The notes beneath the pieces were generated by a model, which was not told the origin of the DNA, did no database searches, and saw nothing but the letters and a program-made list of their open reading frames with translations. DNA of 64,000 bases from Bradyrhizobium nivariense (GTDB lineage Bacteria; Pseudomonadota; Alphaproteobacteria; Rhizobiales; Xanthobacteraceae): positions 46,661-110,660 of the forward strand of contig NZ_JARVWW010000026.1 in the NCBI RefSeq assembly GCF_029846715.1, written 5' to 3'. Positions 27,379 to 38,784 of the stretch are shown piece by piece. Position numbers and translations under genes: made by a program. The number at the start of each line of letters is the position of its first letter. Within the stretch, counting starts at the first letter, position 1.

Positions 27379-27938
27379 GTGGCTGCAGAAAATTCGTCCG
27401 TTTCGGGTGTGTCGGGCCGTTATGCGACGGCCTTGTTTGAACTGGCCCGCGACCAGAAAGTGATCGACGAGGTCAAAGCCGATCTCGACAAATTCGAGGG
27501 CATGCTGGACGAAAGCGCCGATCTGAAGCGCCTCGTCCGCAGCCCGGTGTTCGCGGCCGATACCCAGTCCAGGGCCCTCTCGGCCGTGCTGGACAAGGCC
27601 GGCATCGCCGGTATCTCCGCCAATTTCCTGAAAGTGCTGACCGCCAACCGCCGCCTGTTCGCGGTGGCTGACGTCATCCGCGCCTATCGCGCCCTGGTCG
27701 CCCGGTTCAAGGGCGAGGCGACGGCCGACGTCACCGTGGCGGAGGCGCTATCGGGCAAGAATCTCGACGCCCTCAAGGTTGCCCTGAAGTCGGTGACCGG
27801 CAAGGACGTCGCGCTCAACGTGAAAGTCGATCCCTCGATCATCGGTGGCCTCGTGGTCAAGCTTGGCAGCCGGATGATCGATAGTTCGCTTCGCACCAAA
27901 CTCAATTCGATCAAGCACGCGATGAAAGAGGCAGGCTG

Positions 27939-27939
<1 letters not shown>
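27379..27939 (+). CDS. atpH: ATP synthase F1 delta subunit
   Basis: The 186-residue product shows the OSCP/delta pattern: GRYATALFELARDQKVIDEVKADL at the N-terminus, FLKVLTANRRLFAVADVIRAYRAL in the middle and VDPSIIGGLVVKLGSRMIDSSLRTKLNSIK at the end. It joins F1 to the peripheral stalk. The start is GTG at 27379, as needed by homology. Its stop overlaps the first base of atpA (27939), so the two are coupled. First gene of atpHAGDC; the Fo genes are elsewhere, as is usual in this group. Confidence 0.93.
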
Positions 27940-29468
<1,529 letters not shown>

Positions 29469-29480
29469 GAGAACCGTCGC

Positions 29481-29566
29481 ATGGCCGGGCATCTTGTCCC
29501 GGCCGTCCGTGCCTCACCGCATGGAGACGAAGACGTGGATGCCCGGGACAAGCCCGGGCATGGCGA
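29481..29566. repeat. Intergenic palindromic repeat inside the atp operon
   Basis: ATGGCCGGGCATCTTGTCCCGG and GATGCCCGGGACAAGCCCGGGCATGGC are inverted copies (each shown in part). It lies between atpA and atpG without interrupting the operon order. Confidence 0.6.
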
Positions 29567-29621
29567 CTGGGATAGGCTAGCGGCTTGATCCAAGGGGTCG
29601 AACCGCCGGGGTGCACGAAGA

Positions 29622-30497
29622 ATGGCGTCACTTAAAGACATGCGCGTCCGCATCGCCTCCACCAAGGCGACGCAGAAGATCACCAAGGCGATGCAGATGG
29701 TCGCGGCGTCCAGATTGCGCCGCGCCCAGCAAGCGGCCGAGGCGGCGCGGCCCTATGCCGACAAGATGAGCGCGGTGATCTCCAACATCGCCAGCGCAGC
29801 CGCTGCTTCGCCCGGCGCGCCGGCGCTGCTGGCCGGCACCGGCAAGGATCAGGTCCACCTGCTGCTGGTCTGCACCGGCGAGCGCGGCCTGTCCGGCGCC
29901 TTCAACTCCTCGATCGTGCGCCTCGCGCGCGAACGCGCCCAGGCGCTGATCGCGCAGGGCAAGGAAGTCAAATTCTTCTGCGTCGGCCGCAAGGGCTACG
30001 AGCAGCTCCGCCGCCTGTACGACAAGCAGATCGTCGAGCACCTCGACCTGCGCGGCGTTCGTCAGCTCGGCTTCGTCAACGCCGAGGACATCGCCAAGAA
30101 GGTGCTGGCCCGTTTCGACAATGGCGAGTTCGACGTCTGCACGCTGTTCTACGCGCAGTTCAGGTCGGTGATTGCCCAAGTCCCGACCGCGCAGCAGATC
30201 ATTCCGCTGACCGTGGAAGAAAAGGCGGCGAACGCGCCGTCGACGTCCTACGACTATGAGCCGGAGGAAGACGAACTCCTCTCCGGCCTGTTGCCGCGCA
30301 ATATCGCGGTGCAGATTTTCCGCGCGCTGCTGGAAAACAACGCCTCGTTCTATGGCGCGCAGATGAGCTCCATGGACAACGCCACCCGCAACGCCGGCGA
30401 AATGATCCGCAAGCAAACCCAGATCTACAACCGAACCCGTCAAGCCCAGATCACCAAGGAGCTGATCGAGATCATCTCCGGCGCCGAGGCGGTCTGA
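29622..30497 (+). CDS. atpG: ATP synthase F1 gamma subunit
   Basis: The 291-residue product is the rotor shaft. The N-terminal helix MASLKDMRVRIASTKATQKI with TKAMQMVAASRLRRAQ and the C-terminal helix with MSSMDNATRNAGEMIRK and NRTRQAQITKELIEIISGAEA are the conserved coiled-coil ends; the middle is the variable Rossmann part (VHLLLVCTGERGLSGAFNS). It follows atpA after a repeat element. Confidence 0.95.
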   Translation: MASLKDMRVRIASTKATQKITKAMQMVAASRLRRAQQAAEAARPYADKMSAVISNIASAAAASPGAPALLAGTGKDQVHLLLVCTGERGLSGAFNSSIVRLARERAQALIAQGKEVKFFCVGRKGYEQLRRLYDKQIVEHLDLRGVRQLGFVNAEDIAKKVLARFDNGEFDVCTLFYAQFRSVIAQVPTAQQIIPLTVEEKAANAPSTSYDYEPEEDELLSGLLPRNIAVQIFRALLENNASFYGAQMSSMDNATRNAGEMIRKQTQIYNRTRQAQITKELIEIISGAEAV

Positions 30498-30549
30498 CGC
30501 ACGAACCAAACGACGGTCGTTCAAGTCCAGAATTTCGAAGGAGAGCTTC

Positions 30550-31992
<1,443 letters not shown>

Positions 31993-32000
31993 CTCTGAAG

Positions 32001-32081
32001 TGTCATCGCCGGGCTTGCCCCGGCGATCCATCGAAAGAGAATTTTGATGGATGGACCCGCGGGTCAAGCCCGCGGGTGACA
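32001..32081. repeat. Intergenic palindromic repeat between atpD and atpC
   Basis: TGTCATCGCCGGGCTTGCCCC... and ...GGGTCAAGCCCGCGGGTGACA form inverted ends. Short family C variant. Confidence 0.55.
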
Positions 32082-32101
32082 AGCAGAAAAACGGATGACC
32101 A

Positions 32102-32509
32102 ATGGCCACCTTCCACTTCGATCTCGTCTCGCCGGAAAAGCTCGCCTTCTCGGGCGAGGTCGACCAGGTCGATATCCCCGGCGTCGAGGGTGACTTCGGC
32201 GTGCTGGCGGGACATGCCCCGGTCGTGGCTGCGATCCGGCCCGGCATTCTCAACGTCACCACCGCCGGCAAGCACGAGAAGATCATCGTGCTCGGCGGTA
32301 TCGCCGAAGTCTCCGAAAAGGGCCTGACCGTGCTCGCCGACGTCGCGACGTCGCTGGCCGAGCTCGACCGCGCTCAGTTCGCCGCGACCATCTCGGAGAT
32401 GGAGGAGGGGTTGAAGGAACACGAAGGCAGCGAGCTCGATCAGGCCATTGCGCGGCTCGACCACTTCAAGAGCATCCAGCAGCAGCTCAACAGCACGGCT
32501 ATGCACTAA
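32102..32509 (+). CDS. atpC: ATP synthase F1 epsilon subunit
   Basis: The 135-residue product begins MATFHFDLVSPEKLAFSGEV and has the VDIPGVEGDFGVLAGHAP loop of the N-terminal beta-sandwich and a helical C-terminal part (LAELDRAQFAATISEMEEGL). It couples rotation to the c-ring and inhibits hydrolysis. It closes the operon and is followed by a hairpin. Confidence 0.95.
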   Translation: MATFHFDLVSPEKLAFSGEVDQVDIPGVEGDFGVLAGHAPVVAAIRPGILNVTTAGKHEKIIVLGGIAEVSEKGLTVLADVATSLAELDRAQFAATISEMEEGLKEHEGSELDQAIARLDHFKSIQQQLNSTAMH

Positions 32510-32533
32510 GCCCCGGTGCACCGCGCCGGGGCT
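32509..32533 (+). terminator. Hairpin at the end of the atp operon
   Basis: AGCCCCGG/CCGGGGCT 8-bp stem starting at the last base of the atpC stop. No T tract follows, so termination may be weak or factor-dependent. Confidence 0.45.
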
Positions 32534-32534
32534 C

Positions 32535-32585
32535 AAGCTACAAATTCCTGTAAGCTACGAATTCCTGCAAGCTGCAAATTCCCGA
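32535..32585. repeat. Three tandem 17-bp repeats after atpC
   Basis: AAGCTACAAATTCCTGT, AAGCTACGAATTCCTGC and AAGCTGCAAATTCCCGA follow each other without gaps at 32535, 32552 and 32569. Most positions are identical. They lie between the atp hairpin and the cyclase gene. Confidence 0.7.
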
Positions 32586-32693
32586 ATGAGTTCAGCGCTC
32601 GTCACGGCCGTGGCGGGCGCTGAAACTTTGTTGCACCGCGCCGCCGATAGCGGCATTCTGTGCTCGCGAACTTTGTTCCGGGGCGGGTAGCAG

Positions 32694-34331
32694 ATGAAAC
32701 GCAAGATCGCAGCGATTTTCGCAGCCGATATTGCCGGTTACTCAAGGCTGGTCGCGGAAGACGAGGAGGAGACGCTGCGGCGTCTCGCCTCCTATCGCGA
32801 GGTCGTCGACGATTTCATTGCGAAGGCCGGCGGACGCATCTTCAACACCGCGGGCGACGCCGTGCTCGCGGAATTTCCAAGCGCAGTCGATGCGGTGCGC
32901 TGCGCAATCGACATCCAGGAATCCCTGCGAACCCGCAACATGGCCTATCCGCCGAGCCGGCAGATGTCGTTCCGCATCGGCATCACCATCGGCGACGTCG
33001 TCGAGCGCGACGGCGATCTGCTCGGTGACGGCGTCAATATCGCCGCCCGGCTCGAAGGCCTCGCCGAGGTCGGCGGCATCTGCGTCTCCCGTGCCGTGCA
33101 CGAGCAGGTCGCCAACAAGCTGTCGGTGCAATTCGCCGATATCGGCGCGCAGGAGGTCAAGAACATCCCGACGCCGGTGCATGCCTACATGGTGGCGATG
33201 CGGCGCGAGGACGGCAGCTACAACACGCCGCAGGTGAAGAAGATCACGGGCAAGGCCGCGCCCGCGCCGAACTGGATGTGGCCGCTCGTCGTCGGCGTCG
33301 TCTCCGTCGTCGCGATCGCTGTCGGCGGCTTCCTCTATTTCACCAAGCTCGAGACCACCAAGGCACCGTCCGCGGCCGCGGCAACCGCGCCAAGCCCTGC
33401 ATCAAGTCCGACTCCCAGCGCGGCTGCAGCAGCAGCGCCAAGCCCGTCATCCACGATGGCGGCGAAAGCGCCGATGCCCATGCCAACACCATCCGCCTCG
33501 CCGATGGCCGGCAAGTTTCCTGCCGACAGCGTGCCCTTCATCAACGAGCGCGTCCGCAACTATCTGGCCGGCGACTATTCCGCTGCCGGCGACTACAAGG
33601 CGTTCGCGCTCAATGTCGGTGGCTTCACCGGCGCGGCGTTGAATCAGCTGAACGAGGAAGCCGCGCGCAACGCCGCGCTTGATCAGTGTCAGAAGCGGGC
33701 CGATGCCGCGCAGTCGCCGCGGCGCTGCGAGCTCTATGCGGTCGGCAACAATGTCGTCTACACGCATGGCAAGCCGCCGATGCCGCAGCAGCCTTTTGTC
33801 CGGCATGATGCCATGACCGAGCGTGCCTTCGCCTCGAAAGACTTTCCGATGGTGCGCGATCCCGCGAAGGTCCGGCTGGAGAACATCTTCGTGCCCGCGG
33901 CGAAATCCCGCTCGGTCGCGCTCGGCCCGGGCGGTCAATATTTCATGGTGATGGGCGCATCATCTGCCGACGACGCCGCGCGGCGCTCGCTGGAATCGTG
34001 CGGCGCGATTGCCGGCGTCGCCTGCATGGTCGTCGCGGTCGACGACAATTTCGTCGTGCCGATCCCGACCCTGCTCAGGATCACCGGCTTCTTCCACGCG
34101 GCGTCCAACGCCTCAATCGTCGCAGATGCGCGCGACGAGGTCGTGCGCAAGCTCGCCGATGGCATGGGCTGGAATGCAGTCGCAGTCGGCACCGCGGGCC
34201 GGCCCGGTCTCGGCCTGAAGGCCGCGGACGAGCAGACCGCCGTCAATTCCGCGCTCGCCGACTGCGCCAAGCGCGACAGCGATTGCCATGTGATCGCGAT
34301 CGGCCCGTTCACGGTGGGACCGATCAATTAG
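32694..34331 (+). CDS. Class III adenylate/guanylate cyclase with a triplicated C-terminal module
   Basis: The 545-residue product begins with a class III nucleotide cyclase domain (residues 1-170). Metal-binding aspartates are D12 in AADIAGYSRL and D55 in TAGDAV, and the transition-state pair is N115/R119 in GDGVNIAARLE. One membrane helix (about 195-216) follows, then an Ala/Pro/Ser linker, then an outside domain made of three DUF4189-like units. Each has an A-rich helix and two cysteines: C332/C345, C436/C444, C524/C531. The catalytic domain is cytoplasmic, so the C-terminal part is probably a periplasmic sensor, with disulfides likely. ATP versus GTP cannot be decided by eye. Confidence 0.8.
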   Translation: MKRKIAAIFAADIAGYSRLVAEDEEETLRRLASYREVVDDFIAKAGGRIFNTAGDAVLAEFPSAVDAVRCAIDIQESLRTRNMAYPPSRQMSFRIGITIGDVVERDGDLLGDGVNIAARLEGLAEVGGICVSRAVHEQVANKLSVQFADIGAQEVKNIPTPVHAYMVAMRREDGSYNTPQVKKITGKAAPAPNWMWPLVVGVVSVVAIAVGGFLYFTKLETTKAPSAAAATAPSPASSPTPSAAAAAAPSPSSTMAAKAPMPMPTPSASPMAGKFPADSVPFINERVRNYLAGDYSAAGDYKAFALNVGGFTGAALNQLNEEAARNAALDQCQKRADAAQSPRRCELYAVGNNVVYTHGKPPMPQQPFVRHDAMTERAFASKDFPMVRDPAKVRLENIFVPAAKSRSVALGPGGQYFMVMGASSADDAARRSLESCGAIAGVACMVVAVDDNFVVPIPTLLRITGFFHAASNASIVADARDEVVRKLADGMGWNAVAVGTAGRPGLGLKAADEQTAVNSALADCAKRDSDCHVIAIGPFTVGPIN

Positions 34332-34736
34332 GGCTGGGCTCGGCGCGAGGCGGGACCATGACTGAATGCTACGGAAAAAACGGCCCTTTAGGGCTCATTT
34401 TGCAACGTCAAAAGGTCCACCGTGGTCCACGGTTCTCGAGTGGGCTTTTGGCAAGCCGCGGCTAGTCTAGTCTTGAGCGTCACTTGGTAGGGAGAAGCCA
34501 AGGGCGGCCTAAAATCGAAATAAAATTATGGGTATAACTTCCCCTAAAACTGTAGGCCCTCCGCTGCGAATTCGGAATCAGTTACAAAGAAGAAATCTCC
34601 TGGCCAGCAACCGGAGACTGAGTCGCGAATTATGTGGGGGCTTTTGATCTGCTCCTCGCCAGCGCTGCTCGCCCTGCCAATTTGAGAGATTGAAAGCAGC
34701 AATTACGCAAGTATCGGCCGCGCCGGAAGGAGCGCC
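34332..34736. other. 405-bp AT-richer non-coding DNA at the left edge of the defence island
   Basis: No gene. GGCCC-TTTA-GGGCT at about 34382-34395 with A6 to the left and CATTTT to the right is a weak two-way terminator, mainly for the minus strand. GC drops here relative to the cyclase gene, marking the left boundary of the Argonaute island. The far right has the AAGGAG ribosome site (34728-34733) of the SIR2 gene; possible promoter hexamers TTGAAA and TATCGG 16 bases apart are uncertain. Confidence 0.45.
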
Positions 34737-36494
34737 ATGACCGACCAGCACAAACTAACCGGCGTGATCTGCGCCAGGCCTCAACAGTTCGCTTGGTTTC
34801 TGGGTGCGGGCGCATCTGCATCTGCCGGATTGCCGACAGCTTGGGATATCATTTGGGACCTCAAGCGGCGCTACTATCGTCGCGAAGAAAACCAAGATGT
34901 TTCGCGTCAGGACATGCAACTCGACGCCGTGAGATCACGAATTCAATCTTACATGCTGTCGAAGGGTTTTCCGGAAGAAGGCGCTTCCGACGAATATACC
35001 ACTTACTTCGAGAAAGCTTTTGGAGACGACAAAGAAAGGCAGCGCCAATACCTCGCGGCCATATTATCGGAGAAGGAAGTCACACTTTCGGTAGGCAACC
35101 GAGTCCTGGGCGCAATGTTGGCCTCAGGAGCCGCTAGATGCGTATTCACGACCAACTTCGATACAGTTGTTGAGCGCGCCGTCGCCAATGTGAGTGGGAA
35201 GTCGCTTTCGGCCTTCCATTTGGAAGGCGCGGCCTCGGCGAACAAGGCGATCAGCAATGAAGAGTACCCCGTATACTGCAAGCTTCACGGGGACTTTCGT
35301 TATGACAGCATCAAGAACCTTGCGGGAGACCTCGCTTCGCAGAACGAGGATCTGTCGAAAGCCCTCGCCAATGCGGTTCATCGGTTCGGATTCATCGCCG
35401 CCGGATACAGTGGACGTGACGACAGCATCATGCAGCTGATCCGTTCGACGTTGGCGACACCTAACCCTTTCCCGCACGGCCTCTTTTGGACAGGCATGAA
35501 GGGATCGAAAGTACTGCCCGCTGTAACCGCACTCATTGAAGCTGCGAAGCAGGCGGGGGTCAATGCCGCGTATGTCGAGGTGGAAACGTTCGACGCATTC
35601 ATGCTGAGGCTATGGCGCAACCTCGACGACAAAGATCCTGCTCTTGATGCGAAGGTCCGGAAGTCGGCTCAAAGCAAGGTCAATATTCCCCTGCCGAATG
35701 CTGGGAAAGGCGCAATCGTCAGAATGAACGCCTTGCCGATCCTTGACCTGCCACGCCTCTGCCAATCGCTCTCCTTCAGAAGCCCGAAGGAATGGGCCGA
35801 CCTGAGAGCTGCAACCGGCGCGACGGGCGGACGCCTCATTTTTACAAAGGCAGAGTCAATTTTGTGCTGGGGTGCAGAAGCGCTGATCCGAGATCAGTTC
35901 AAGGACCTCGTCTCAGTATCGCCTCACGACCTTTCATCGCAGATCGACGACATCGGCAACAATCTCTATGCCAAGGGCTTCCTTGAAGAGGCGCTTTGCC
36001 GCGCGCTCGCACAGGGAAAACCGCTGCTGAGCCGGACCAACAGATCAGGCTCTTGGCTTATCGCCGATCCGCATAGTGCGGATCAATCGCCGTTCTCCCG
36101 GCTACATAACGTGGCGGGTAAAATCTCGGAGCAGATACCCGGACTCTTTACATCCGCCGATGAAGATCATCCACATCCGGAAAAAATGCATTGGGTCGAG
36201 GCAATCCGCATATCGATTGGCAGGATCGACGGCAGGAACTGGCTGCTTCTCGATCCCGATATCTGGATTTGGCCCGCGCGGGCAAGAGAGGATGCGACCG
36301 ATTTCCTCGATAAGAGAAAAGGCAATCGATACAACAACATTTACAACGCCCTGATTGAAGCGTGGCTGACGGTCCTGCTCGGAAGCGACCGCGCGACTCA
36401 ATCCAGCTTTTCGGCCTTTGAAGCCGGCACTCTCCCGGAGACGCCGTCCTTCACCATTGGCTCAAGGACCGCTTACGCAAGGGGGCTTGCATGA
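34737..36494 (+). CDS. SIR2-APAZ effector of a short Argonaute (SPARSA-type) system
   Basis: The 585-residue product has an N-terminal SIR2 domain. FLGAGASASAGLP holds the NAD loop at residues 21-33, TTNFD has the conserved N140, KLHGDF has the catalytic H184, and GYSGRDD starts at 223. From about residue 300 it is APAZ-like, with MHWVEAIRISIGRIDGRNWL, DPDIWIWPAR, NNIYNALIEAWLTVLLG and a final FTIGSRTAYARGL. APAZ replaces the N/L lobes missing in short Argonautes. In characterised systems this protein pairs with the pAgo and hydrolyses NAD once an RNA guide finds invading DNA, stopping growth. The pAgo gene overlaps it by four bases. Codon use and GC differ from the core genes. Alternative: a stand-alone SIR2 defence, unlikely given the partner. 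Confidence 0.88.
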   Translation: MTDQHKLTGVICARPQQFAWFLGAGASASAGLPTAWDIIWDLKRRYYRREENQDVSRQDMQLDAVRSRIQSYMLSKGFPEEGASDEYTTYFEKAFGDDKERQRQYLAAILSEKEVTLSVGNRVLGAMLASGAARCVFTTNFDTVVERAVANVSGKSLSAFHLEGAASANKAISNEEYPVYCKLHGDFRYDSIKNLAGDLASQNEDLSKALANAVHRFGFIAAGYSGRDDSIMQLIRSTLATPNPFPHGLFWTGMKGSKVLPAVTALIEAAKQAGVNAAYVEVETFDAFMLRLWRNLDDKDPALDAKVRKSAQSKVNIPLPNAGKGAIVRMNALPILDLPRLCQSLSFRSPKEWADLRAATGATGGRLIFTKAESILCWGAEALIRDQFKDLVSVSPHDLSSQIDDIGNNLYAKGFLEEALCRALAQGKPLLSRTNRSGSWLIADPHSADQSPFSRLHNVAGKISEQIPGLFTSADEDHPHPEKMHWVEAIRISIGRIDGRNWLLLDPDIWIWPARAREDATDFLDKRKGNRYNNIYNALIEAWLTVLLGSDRATQSSFSAFEAGTLPETPSFTIGSRTAYARGLA

Positions 36495-37903
36495 CGGCGG
36501 ACCGCAGCGAACTGCCAGGCTTCCTGACCATTCCTGAACCGTCCTTGATGTTTGCGCGAGGAAAGCTCGACAAGCATCCGTTGCGAGGCCTCATCGACAA
36601 CGGCCCTTTCGGCCTGAAATACGGCACGCTCTCTTCGTTGCGGCTCGCCTTGCTCGCCCCGAAGGCCAATCTCCGTCAGTTGCGTGGACTGGTCCGCGAG
36701 TTGACGGATGGCGCCAGGACGAAGGACGTTCCGAACTATTATCCTGACTATCCGGGTTTCGAAAACGTATTTCGCATTCCGGTAGCTCCGATCGAGGAGA
36801 GCCTCGCATTCTCCTTCCCGGACGATCTGGACGCCCATGCCACGCGCCTCGATAAGCGAGCACTCGCCCGCGGTTTGTTTCAGTGCATCGCGCAGCTGAG
36901 AAACGTTCGTTCCAGCTTTGATGTGGCAATTATCTACCTGCCTTCTTCGTGGGCCGCGTGCTTTCAAGACGAGAGCTTCGATTTTCACGACTATCTCAAG
37001 GCCTTCTGCGCTCCATCGAATATTCCCGTGCAAATCGTTCGGCAGTCGAGTTTTGAACGCGAATGCAGGGGAAATGTCATGTGGGGCATCAGCGTCGCAG
37101 TCTACGCGAAGGCGGGCGGCGTTCCGTGGAAGCTTACAGGCCTTCACCCCGACGAGGCGTTTATCGGCATCAGTTATGCGGTAAAGCGGCTGACGTCCGG
37201 CGTCGAGTACAGCACCTGCTGCAGCCAAATTTTCGATCCGGACGGCACAGGATTCCGATTCGTCGCCTATGACGCTAAGGAATTCACGCAGGATCGGGCT
37301 AAGAATCCCTATCTCTCGTACTTCGAGATGCAATCAGTGCTGTCTTGCAGTCTAGAAATCTATCAGCGGGCAAATTTCGGCGGCCTTCCCAAGAAAATTA
37401 CCGTTCACAAGAACACTGAATTTAAGGAAGAAGAGGTTCTAGGCGCACTGGACAGCTTTCGCGACGGGACCGAAGTTGAGCTTGTCCAGATTGTAAAGGG
37501 CGTCGGATGGAAGGGCATCCGGTTTAAGCCGGGCCGAACGCCAGAGCCGCACGGCTTTCCCGTGACGCGAGGCTCGTATCTTCCCATCAACGGCAATGAA
37601 GCCCTTCTGTGGACACAGGGCGGCGTGCGCGGCGTAAATCTGAAGAACTCGGGCTATGAGATTTACAAAGAAGGAGCACTTAAACCGACGCCATCACCGG
37701 TGCTGGTCCGGCGCTTCACAGGTGCCGGAGGCTGGCACGACACCTGCGCGGGGATCATGGGGCTGACCAAAATGGATTGGAACAACAATACTCTTTACAA
37801 AAAGCTGCCGGTTACGCTGGTCTATTCCAAGACCTTCGCGGATATTATCCAACAGAATCCAGACATCGTTGACGACGTGTATGATTTCCGAATGTTCATG
37901 TAG
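36491..37903 (+). CDS. Short prokaryotic Argonaute (MID-PIWI, catalytically inactive)
   Basis: The 470-residue product fits a short pAgo without N/PAZ lobes. The MID part has DVAIIYLPSSW, HDYLKAFC (H166, K170), IPVQIV (Q181) and VAVYAKAGGVPWKL (K207). These four positions are those of the 5'-phosphate guide-end pocket. The PIWI part shows FIGISYAVKR, where the first catalytic Asp is Ser228, and ITVHKNTEF, where the RDG-type Asp is absent, so target slicing is not expected. The end (YDFRMFM) is the short hydrophobic PIWI tail. It forms the guide-loaded sensor with the SIR2-APAZ protein and overlaps that gene (ATGA, 36491-36494), so the two subunits are made together. Confidence 0.88.
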   Translation: MTADRSELPGFLTIPEPSLMFARGKLDKHPLRGLIDNGPFGLKYGTLSSLRLALLAPKANLRQLRGLVRELTDGARTKDVPNYYPDYPGFENVFRIPVAPIEESLAFSFPDDLDAHATRLDKRALARGLFQCIAQLRNVRSSFDVAIIYLPSSWAACFQDESFDFHDYLKAFCAPSNIPVQIVRQSSFERECRGNVMWGISVAVYAKAGGVPWKLTGLHPDEAFIGISYAVKRLTSGVEYSTCCSQIFDPDGTGFRFVAYDAKEFTQDRAKNPYLSYFEMQSVLSCSLEIYQRANFGGLPKKITVHKNTEFKEEEVLGALDSFRDGTEVELVQIVKGVGWKGIRFKPGRTPEPHGFPVTRGSYLPINGNEALLWTQGGVRGVNLKNSGYEIYKEGALKPTPSPVLVRRFTGAGGWHDTCAGIMGLTKMDWNNNTLYKKLPVTLVYSKTFADIIQQNPDIVDDVYDFRMFM

Positions 37904-38062
37904 CTTCGGTGATGCCGACAATGTCGCTGGCCTCCTGACGCAGGATAGACGGACGGAACGCATCTATTTCGACCGGCTGCTCCATTGTCGGCGTTCAGAA
38001 TTGAACCATGCGTCCCATTGCACCCACCTTTCAGGTTCGCCAGAGGCGAGAGGTTAGTCGTG

Positions 38063-38569
38063 ATGGAAACTATCGCGTCCGTTGTCCTCGCATTGTTGAA
38101 ATCCGGGCTACGGATATATGTTGCCGTTCTCATAGCAGCGTCGGCCGCGTTGTTCTTACCGGCCGGCCTGCTGGAAACGCTAGGGATATCTGAATTCCGC
38201 AACGCTCACCGAATGGAATTGGGCTTTGCATTTCTTGCGTCCGCCAGCCTAGTGACTGGCCATCTCCTGTTTGCGGTTGGCAACCTCGTATCGAAGCCGT
38301 TTCGCCAACGGAAATTTGCGCGAGATCTCCGTGAGACGCTCGAAACGCTGACCTATGACGAAAAGATGTTCTTGCAGCCCTATATTCATGGTGGAGAGAA
38401 CTCCAACATCGCGTCTTACGCCGACGGCGTCGCCAATGGCCTTGTCGCAAAAAAGATTCTCTATCGCGCTTCGAACGCTAGTATTCCGGGAACGATCTTG
38501 GCGTTTCCGTTCAACATGCAACCTTACGCAAGAAAGGACTTGATGAAACATCCTGAGCTTCTGGATTAG
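38063..38569 (+). CDS. SieB-like superinfection exclusion membrane protein
   Basis: From ATG 38063 the product is 168 residues. It has two hydrophobic segments (IYVAVLIAASAALFLPAGLL and GFAFLASASLVTGHLLFAVG), a basic linker (SKPFRQRKFARDLRE) and a C-terminal cytoplasmic part: LTYDEKMFLQPYI, DGVANGLVAKKILYRAS, FPFNMQPYA and KHPELLD. This order, especially the GLVAKxILYRAS and HPELL segments, is that of the SieB superinfection exclusion family, prophage proteins that abort infection by other phages. GAGAGG lies about ten bases upstream. It follows the Argonaute gene by 159 bases on the same strand, and a terminator comes next. Confidence 0.75.
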   Translation: METIASVVLALLKSGLRIYVAVLIAASAALFLPAGLLETLGISEFRNAHRMELGFAFLASASLVTGHLLFAVGNLVSKPFRQRKFARDLRETLETLTYDEKMFLQPYIHGGENSNIASYADGVANGLVAKKILYRASNASIPGTILAFPFNMQPYARKDLMKHPELLD

Positions 38570-38742
38570 CGCATCCGGGGTGCAATTCCTCTAGCTGACC
38601 GCGGCCTGAAAGCTATCTCGCAGAATCATCATTCCGCACGAGCGCGTCCAGCAGGCGGTGGCGACCAAAAAGAGGGAAGGGAACGGAGAGAGCCATGTCC
38701 GCCTTACGCCCCGATTTCTCCGCTGAAATTATTCAATGAATT

Positions 38743-38784
38743 CAATCCCATATCTACTGTGCATGGGGTTGTTTTCGCTTTTTT
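38743..38784 (+). terminator. Terminator at the right end of the defence island
   Basis: CAATCCCAT (38743-38751) pairs with ATGGGGTTG (38763-38771), nine pairs with one wobble, and is followed by TTTTCGCTTTTTT. It ends the rightward SIR2/pAgo/SieB transcript. It touches the stop codon of the convergent rppH gene. Confidence 0.7.

Noticed and set aside
32535..32585. CRISPR array
   Set aside because: The 17-bp units follow each other without spacers, so they are a plain tandem repeat. No cas gene is in the window.
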